DNA from: E44-bin32 sp034430595
GTDB taxonomy: Bacteria; Chloroflexota; Anaerolineae; Anaerolineales; E44-bin32
Assembly (NCBI GenBank): GCA_034430595.1
Contig: DAOUEL010000036.1
Location: 1 to 46,268, forward strand
Direction of reading: 5' to 3'
DNA: 46,268 bases
In this document: positions 42,576 to 46,268 of the stretch, one piece after another
Layout of the letters: each line of letters opens with the position of its first letter
How positions within the stretch are numbered: position 1 is the stretch's first letter
Notes under the pieces: model-generated
Databases searched by the model: none
Told to the model about the DNA's origin: nothing
Seen by the model: only the letters and a program-made list of their open reading frames with translations
Program-made: the position numbers and the translations under genes

Positions 42576-43793
42576 ATGAACTTCAACCAGTTCAATCTTG
42601 ATTCTCGTTTAACCGCAGGGATTCGCGCCGCAGGTTATCAAACCCCGACCCCGATCCAGGCTGCGGCCATCCCGCTTGCCATGGCAGGCAAAGACCTGAT
42701 CGGCACTGCCCAGACAGGCACCGGTAAGACGGCGGTGTTTGTCCTGCCCATACTGCATAAACTGCTCACCTCCCCTGGGAATGGTACCCGGGCCTTGATT
42801 ATCACACCCACGCGCGAGCTGGCCGAGCAGATCCACCAGACCATCGGCATCCTGGCACGCGGGACCAAAATTCGCAGTGCAGCGATCTACGGTGGTGTCG
42901 GCGCCGCCCCCCAAATTGAATCCTTACGGCGTGGGGTGGATATCGTCGTCGCTTGCCCGGGCCGCTTGCTCGATCACATCCAGAACAAACACGCCCGGCT
43001 CGATACCATCTCAACGCTTGTGCTGGACGAGGCTGACCGGATGCTCGATATGGGTTTTTTGCCGGATATCAAACGCATCTTGCGCCACGTACCCTCACGG
43101 CGCCAGACGATGTTCTTCTCGGCGACCTTCCCGGCCGAAGTGGATCGGCTGGCAGCTGAAATCCTGCGTAATCCCGAGCGGGTTGCGATTGGAATCGCCC
43201 GCCCGGCACACACCGTATCCCACACGCTCTACCCGGTGCCTCAGCACCTGAAAAAGGGACTGCTGCTCAAGCTGCTCAGCCAGACCGAGACCGATTCGGT
43301 ACTGATCTTCACCCGCACCAGGCACCGCGCCCAGCGCTTGGCGAAGCAAATCGCCGGTTCAGGCTATCGAGTGACCGGATTGCACGGCGACCGGACTCAG
43401 AGCCAGCGCCGATCAGCCCTGCAGGGTTTCAAGAAGGGCAGCTATCAAATCATGGTAGCAACCGATATCGCCGCGCGCGGCCTGGACATCGATCGAATTT
43501 CCCACGTAATCAATTACGATATGCCGGATACGGCTGATGCCTATATCCACCGTATCGGGCGCACGGGCCGGGCGGAACGATCGGGCGAGGCCTTTACGCT
43601 GATCACGCCTGACGATCAGGGGTTGGTGCGCGAGATCGAAAAAATCATGCAGGAAAAGTTACCTCAGCGTACGCTGCCTGATTTCGATTACAAGGCGCCC
43701 AAGCCAGATTATCCGTCCCCGGCGAAAAGGCCCAATCACGACAAGCGGCAGATCGCGGCCGGTTCCCGTTCAAGACGGGCGGTCCGCTCATAA
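42576..43793 (+). CDS. DEAD-box RNA helicase (RhlE-like)
   Basis: A 405-residue helicase. Q motif GYQTPTPIQ, motif I AQTGTGKT (45-52), motif II VLDEADRM, motif III FFSATFP, motif V ATDIAARGLDID and motif VI HRIGRTGR are all present. The C-terminal end is short and basic (KRPNHDKRQIAAGSRSRRAVRS), as in RhlE proteins. The ATG at 42576 lies after AAGGAAA; a TTG three codons earlier is in frame. Likely roles are ribosome assembly or RNA decay and cold adaptation. Confidence 0.93.
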   Translation: MNFNQFNLDSRLTAGIRAAGYQTPTPIQAAAIPLAMAGKDLIGTAQTGTGKTAVFVLPILHKLLTSPGNGTRALIITPTRELAEQIHQTIGILARGTKIRSAAIYGGVGAAPQIESLRRGVDIVVACPGRLLDHIQNKHARLDTISTLVLDEADRMLDMGFLPDIKRILRHVPSRRQTMFFSATFPAEVDRLAAEILRNPERVAIGIARPAHTVSHTLYPVPQHLKKGLLLKLLSQTETDSVLIFTRTRHRAQRLAKQIAGSGYRVTGLHGDRTQSQRRSALQGFKKGSYQIMVATDIAARGLDIDRISHVINYDMPDTADAYIHRIGRTGRAERSGEAFTLITPDDQGLVREIEKIMQEKLPQRTLPDFDYKAPKPDYPSPAKRPNHDKRQIAAGSRSRRAVRS

Positions 43794-44177
43794 TAAGGGA
43801 TCACCTCTGCCGGCAGTCCCTGAGCTTCGATCATCCCGGCGCGGCATTATGAAAACCGTACCAGTAGGGATGATATTGGCTTCGCTCTCTCCTGCTTCAC
43901 TTGTCCTTAATGGCTCCTTCACGACTTAAAACGTGGCGAAACAAAACCAGGATGTCCCTCTTCAAGAAGTGATGTTGGGATAATCCTCGCGTCAATTCGC
44001 CTATTCATCCGCTTCGAATATGCGTGCAAAGACCCGCTCTAAGTTCAGTGGGTGAACCACGTCCTGTGGTTTGAGCTTATAAGGGGGGAGTGCCGTTGGG
44101 CTCGAAGGAGCCGGCGGAGAGCGCGATTCGGGGATGGAGGGCTAAAAAAATTGCGCAACGGGGACGCCAGAATCTAT
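43794..44177. other. Gap of 384 bases with no convincing gene
   Basis: Between the helicase (+) and the CarD-like gene (-), both ending into the gap. It contains one clear stem-loop (AACCAC/GTGGTT at 44055-44071, with partly pairing outer arms) and an A-run (aaaaaaattgcgcaa). No coding pattern is seen on either strand. Confidence 0.5.
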
Positions 44178-44681
44178 TTATAAGTCCTTCTCGTGTTCCC
44201 TGCGCCCCTCGAGCAGCAGCGCTTCAACCTCGCAGCGGGCTTCCTGGACGGATAGCTCTGTTACCGCTGCCCACTCCGTACACAGAGCCGAGCGAACGCT
44301 CTGCAGCATGATGCTGGTGCTCTCATTCAGGCTCTTCTTCCAGCTGAAGGCGGTTAAATCCCGTACCAGTTTACAGCGGGCTTCGAACGAACTTTCCTTT
44401 TGACGTGCCGCCAGCGCAAGCTGGCGCTGGCGATGATCGACGACCAGCGGCGAGGGGCGGCTGCGCAGTAAATCGCGGTAGGTGGCCAGATCTCCCCTTG
44501 CGAAGAGCTTCCGCAGCCCACCCGGCGAAACATCCACCGGCACCCAGACCGTTCCGGTAGGGATTTCGAGCTGGTAATACTGGCGTTCGAGACCCCGGTC
44601 GAAGCGCTTCACCTCCAACTTGACAATGCGTCCGACGCCATGCCGGGGGTGAACCGCTAATTCATTGACCTTGAACATCAT
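44178..44681 (-). CDS. CarD/CdnL-family transcription regulator
   Basis: A 167-residue protein. The N-terminal Tudor-like RNA-polymerase-interacting domain is evident (FKVNELAVHPRHGVGRIVKLE, YYQLEIPTGTVWVPVD, GGLRKLF), followed by a helical C-terminal domain (REHEKDL end). Family members bind the polymerase beta subunit and stabilise open promoter complexes. Tandem ATGs at 44681/44678 lie after GAAGGG; the longer frame to 44741 has an unlikely Arg/Pro-rich start. Confidence 0.85.
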   Translation of the reverse strand: MMFKVNELAVHPRHGVGRIVKLEVKRFDRGLERQYYQLEIPTGTVWVPVDVSPGGLRKLFARGDLATYRDLLRSRPSPLVVDHRQRQLALAARQKESSFEARCKLVRDLTAFSWKKSLNESTSIMLQSVRSALCTEWAAVTELSVQEARCEVEALLLEGRREHEKDL

Positions 44682-44956
44682 CGTGCCCTTCGATTCTCCA
44701 GGCAGCCTGGGTGGTTTGCGCCGAAGAAAAAGGCCGCCCATCCTATACGAGGATCTGGCGGCAGAAGATGCGCGCGAAACCGGCTATACGATTATAAGAA
44801 TTGTACCACTTCCCATAGGTGGAACTCCCATCCATTAGGGACGGTTAGGTGGAATGATCGCTTCATTTCCTTGCGGCTCTTCGTATTGACGCAGAGAGAG
44901 GATCACCCCCAACCCTGCTATTGGGTCGATCGTATACGTGAGTCAAAGCGTAAAAG

Positions 44957-44986
44957 CAAAAAAAGGACCTTCTCAAAGGAAGGTCC
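44957..44986 (-). terminator. Rho-independent terminator for the 56-residue lipoprotein gene
   Basis: On the - strand GGACCTTC and GAAGGTCC form a perfect 8-bp stem with a 6-base loop, followed by seven T's (the A-run at 44958-44964). It lies just after the stop of the lipoprotein gene. This is the clearest terminator in the window. Confidence 0.88.
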
Positions 44987-44996
44987 CGATTCCCTT

Positions 44997-45167
44997 CTAG
45001 CGTTGGATCTTCAGGCATGTTAGTACAATATCCTCCTCGGGGTGAGTCAGCTCGGGAGCGACCAGGCTCGCAGGGTCGCTATATTGAGGCTCATTCTTAA
45101 GGTTACACCCCCCAAGCAGGAACGTCAGTAGAAGTGGGGTAAGCAGAAACGCAAAGCGGCGCTTCAT
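44997..45167 (-). CDS. Small lipoprotein, 56 residues
   Basis: A short gene, easily missed. The product begins MKRRFAFLLTPLLLTFLLGGC: a basic start, a hydrophobic core and a lipobox LGGC with the lipid-bearing Cys21. The mature part is only 36 residues (NLKNEPQYSDPASL... ending LTCLKIQR). A GGGGGACC lies 3-8 bases before the ATG. A near-perfect terminator follows the stop at once. Role unknown; small outer lipoproteins may serve envelope stress or structure. Confidence 0.75.
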   Translation of the reverse strand: MKRRFAFLLTPLLLTFLLGGCNLKNEPQYSDPASLVAPELTHPEEDIVLTCLKIQR

Positions 45168-45184
45168 GAAGGTCCCCCGTGGTG

Positions 45185-45244
45185 ATGTTCTTCATGGCAC
45201 GCATGATGACCCGCATGAGCGGGGGCATGGGAGGGCGCAAATAG
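45185..45244 (+). other. Met-rich micro-ORF upstream of the HMA remnant
   Basis: A 19-codon frame (MFFMARMMTRMSGGMGGRK) has six internal methionines and ends 18 bases before the ATG of the HMA remnant, in the same frame. Met-rich peptides can bind Cu(I) or Ag(I), which would suit the neighbour. No strong ribosome-binding site is seen, and chance is a fair explanation for so short a frame. Confidence 0.25.
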
Positions 45245-45262
45245 AAGAAAGTGGCGGGGTCG

Positions 45263-45442
45263 ATGGTAGAAATGAGTGCAGGACCCGCTGGTGGCACGGA
45301 GGTGACTTACACTACCCCGGCCATCAACTGCGGTGGATGCAAGCAGACGATCGAGATCAAACTCGGCACGCTGGAAGGGGTGAACTAGGTGGTTGTGGAT
45401 ATGGGCAGCCGGTGGAAATTTGCATCGGTTGAAGTTAAATTA
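45263..45442 (+). pseudogene. Heavy-metal-associated (HMA) domain protein broken by an amber stop
   Basis: From the ATG at 45263 the frame reads into YTTPAINCGGCKQTIEIKL and GTLEGVN, the classic first half of an HMA domain with its metal-binding CxxC. It stops at TAG (45386-45388). Reading past the TAG gives VVVDMGSRWKFASVE, the expected second half (VxVDxxSxxxxV). So one codon, probably a Lys, Gln or Glu codon, became TAG. Intact relatives (CopZ, or the N-domain of P-type ATPases) carry Cu(I) or other soft metals. A hairpin terminator follows the remnant. Confidence 0.7.
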
Positions 45443-45480
45443 GAAGCAGGGCCTGCTTTCGAGCAGGTCCTGCTTCTTTC
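45443..45480 (+). terminator. Strong hairpin terminator after the HMA remnant
   Basis: GAAGCAGG-G-CCTGC and GCAGG-T-CCTGCTTC form a 14-bp stem (one G-U pair) around loop TTTCGA, followed by TTTCCTCCC. It fits the end of the HMA transcription unit and helps define the pseudogene as formerly functional. Confidence 0.75.
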
Positions 45481-45610
45481 CTCCCACGGACAGACGTGCT
45501 ATTCTTGTTACGGATTGCACTAACAAGGAGGCCTAATGCTTGATCCCGAGCACTGTCAGTGTGCCCAGACGAAGCTTCTCAGCCCTCCGCTCTCCAAAAT
45601 CGAGGTTCTG

Positions 45611-46268
45611 ATGAAAGCACACCGATCGGTCCTTGTTTTTGTGCTCTGCATCTGTGTGTTTCTTTTCTCTGGTTGTGAATGGCCGACCGGTACCCCGACG
45701 GCAACGCCTGCCAGCAACGGTTGTACACCCTCCCAGCTTGCCGCGCCGCAGGCTCATAGTCCATCGAATGCCCTTGTCCCCTCGCTCCAGCCTTCGATCC
45801 AATGGTTCTATCCGGAGAACTGCGAACCGGACGCCTACCGGCTTGAAATTGCAGCGCAGGGTGAATTCAATTCACCTTCGGTCGTGGTTGAGACGGTAGG
45901 AGGTGGACAGGTGCCGTGGACGCTTGCCCAGCCACTGCAGCCGGCTACGCTCTATCAATGGCGAGTAGCGGCCGAGATCGGAAGTGAAACAAGCGAGTAC
46001 TCGCCCTCGCTATCGTTTTGGACTGGTCCACTTTGTACCGCCAATTCGCTGACTCCACCGCTGCTGCTCGATCCACCCTATGGCGCAGTCGTCCAGGATG
46101 ATTCGCCCGAGTTAGCATGGGAATACACCAATACAGCTTGCCTCCCAGAAGGGTATCACTTTGAAGTCGCTTCAGATCCGCAGTTCTCGAATCCGAGTCT
46201 TGCGGGGGATGGGCCTGGACCCTGGACGAGCTTTGAGACACTGGTGCCATTCGTCGATGACTGCGGCC
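45611..46268 (+). CDS. Lipoprotein with FN3-like domains, 3' partial
   Basis: The frame is open to the right edge. From ATG 45611 the product begins MKAHRSVLVFVLCICVFLFSGC: a signal peptide with lipobox FSGC, then a Pro/Thr/Ala linker (TGTPTATPAS). Two repeats follow with PxLxW and LxPxTxYxWRVxA patterns (IQWFYPENCEPDAYRLEI, LQPATLYQWRVAAE, ELAWEYTNTACLPEGYHFEV), similar to fibronectin type III-like modules of surface proteins. GAGG lies 5 bases before ATG 45611. A better ribosome-binding site, AAGGAGG (45525-45531), lies before ATG 45536 in the same frame, which would add 25 residues before the signal peptide. Which start is used is unsettled. Confidence 0.75.
   Translation, partial: MKAHRSVLVFVLCICVFLFSGCEWPTGTPTATPASNGCTPSQLAAPQAHSPSNALVPSLQPSIQWFYPENCEPDAYRLEIAAQGEFNSPSVVVETVGGGQVPWTLAQPLQPATLYQWRVAAEIGSETSEYSPSLSFWTGPLCTANSLTPPLLLDPPYGAVVQDDSPELAWEYTNTACLPEGYHFEVASDPQFSNPSLAGDGPGPWTSFETLVPFVDDCG

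Noticed and set aside
44041..44079. Stem-loop in the gap between helicase and CarD genes
   Set aside because: The inner stem is clear but no T-run follows on either strand and the outer arms pair only partly, so no function is assigned.
45386..45388. Reading the TAG in the HMA remnant as pyrrolysine
   Set aside because: HMA domains do not use pyrrolysine and no pyl genes are seen in the window. A nonsense mutation is the simpler reading.

Overview
The window looks like a piece of a GC-rich Chloroflexota genome, most likely Anaerolineae or a close relative. This is inferred from gene style, not from a marker gene. The signs are lipoproteins with Pro/Thr/Glu-rich linkers behind the lipobox, a MalT-like regulator ending in a SARP/BTAD module, a CarD-type regulator, tungsten-type aldehyde:ferredoxin oxidoreductases (AOR), and many GGAGG ribosome-binding sites. 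No rRNA, tRNA, CRISPR, phage or insertion-sequence signal was found. The left edge cuts an M23-type peptidase gene and the right edge cuts a lipoprotein gene.

Region A (about 1-4.6 kb) holds the peptidase fragment, a large STAND/MalT-type activator with a C-terminal SARP-like DNA-binding module, and a small conserved-looking protein. Region B (4.67-20.5 kb, + strand) is a catabolic gene block. It contains an SDR, a KAS III-like condensing enzyme that has lost two of its three catalytic residues, an alpha/beta hydrolase, an acyl-CoA ligase, an SCP-x type thiolase, a DUF35 Zn-ribbon/OB protein, a second hydrolase, a second ligase and a third hydrolase. A complete branched-chain-amino-acid-type ABC importer (substrate-binding protein, two ATPases, two permeases) follows. 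The set reads as uptake of an organic acid or ester-like compound, CoA activation, and thiolytic or hydrolytic cleavage. The substrate is not evident.

Region C (20.7-22.5 kb) has an anchored protein of unknown function and an aldo/keto reductase. Region D (22.65-37.5 kb, - strand) is a twelve-gene run transcribed right to left: an Lrp/AsnC regulator, a PotABCD-type polyamine importer, an aldehyde dehydrogenase, a class III aminotransferase, an AOR, a second class III aminotransferase, a second AOR, an internally deleted aldehyde dehydrogenase, and a CoA-acylating methylmalonate/malonate semialdehyde dehydrogenase. A saccharopine/lysine-6-dehydrogenase-like gene is divergent from lrp. Together these suggest uptake of a polyamine or omega-amino acid, transamination to aldehydes, and oxidation by NAD(P)-, CoA- and ferredoxin-linked enzymes. 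The alternation of aminotransferase and AOR genes is the most distinctive feature of the window.

Region E (38.8-46.3 kb) is mixed. It has two small membrane-anchored unknowns, a lipoprotein with a beta-propeller-like repeat region, a DEAD-box RNA helicase, a CarD-like regulator, a 56-residue lipoprotein with a clear terminator, the remnant of a heavy-metal-binding (HMA) protein broken by an amber codon, and the start of a secreted lipoprotein.

All functions are assigned by reading motifs. No database search was possible.
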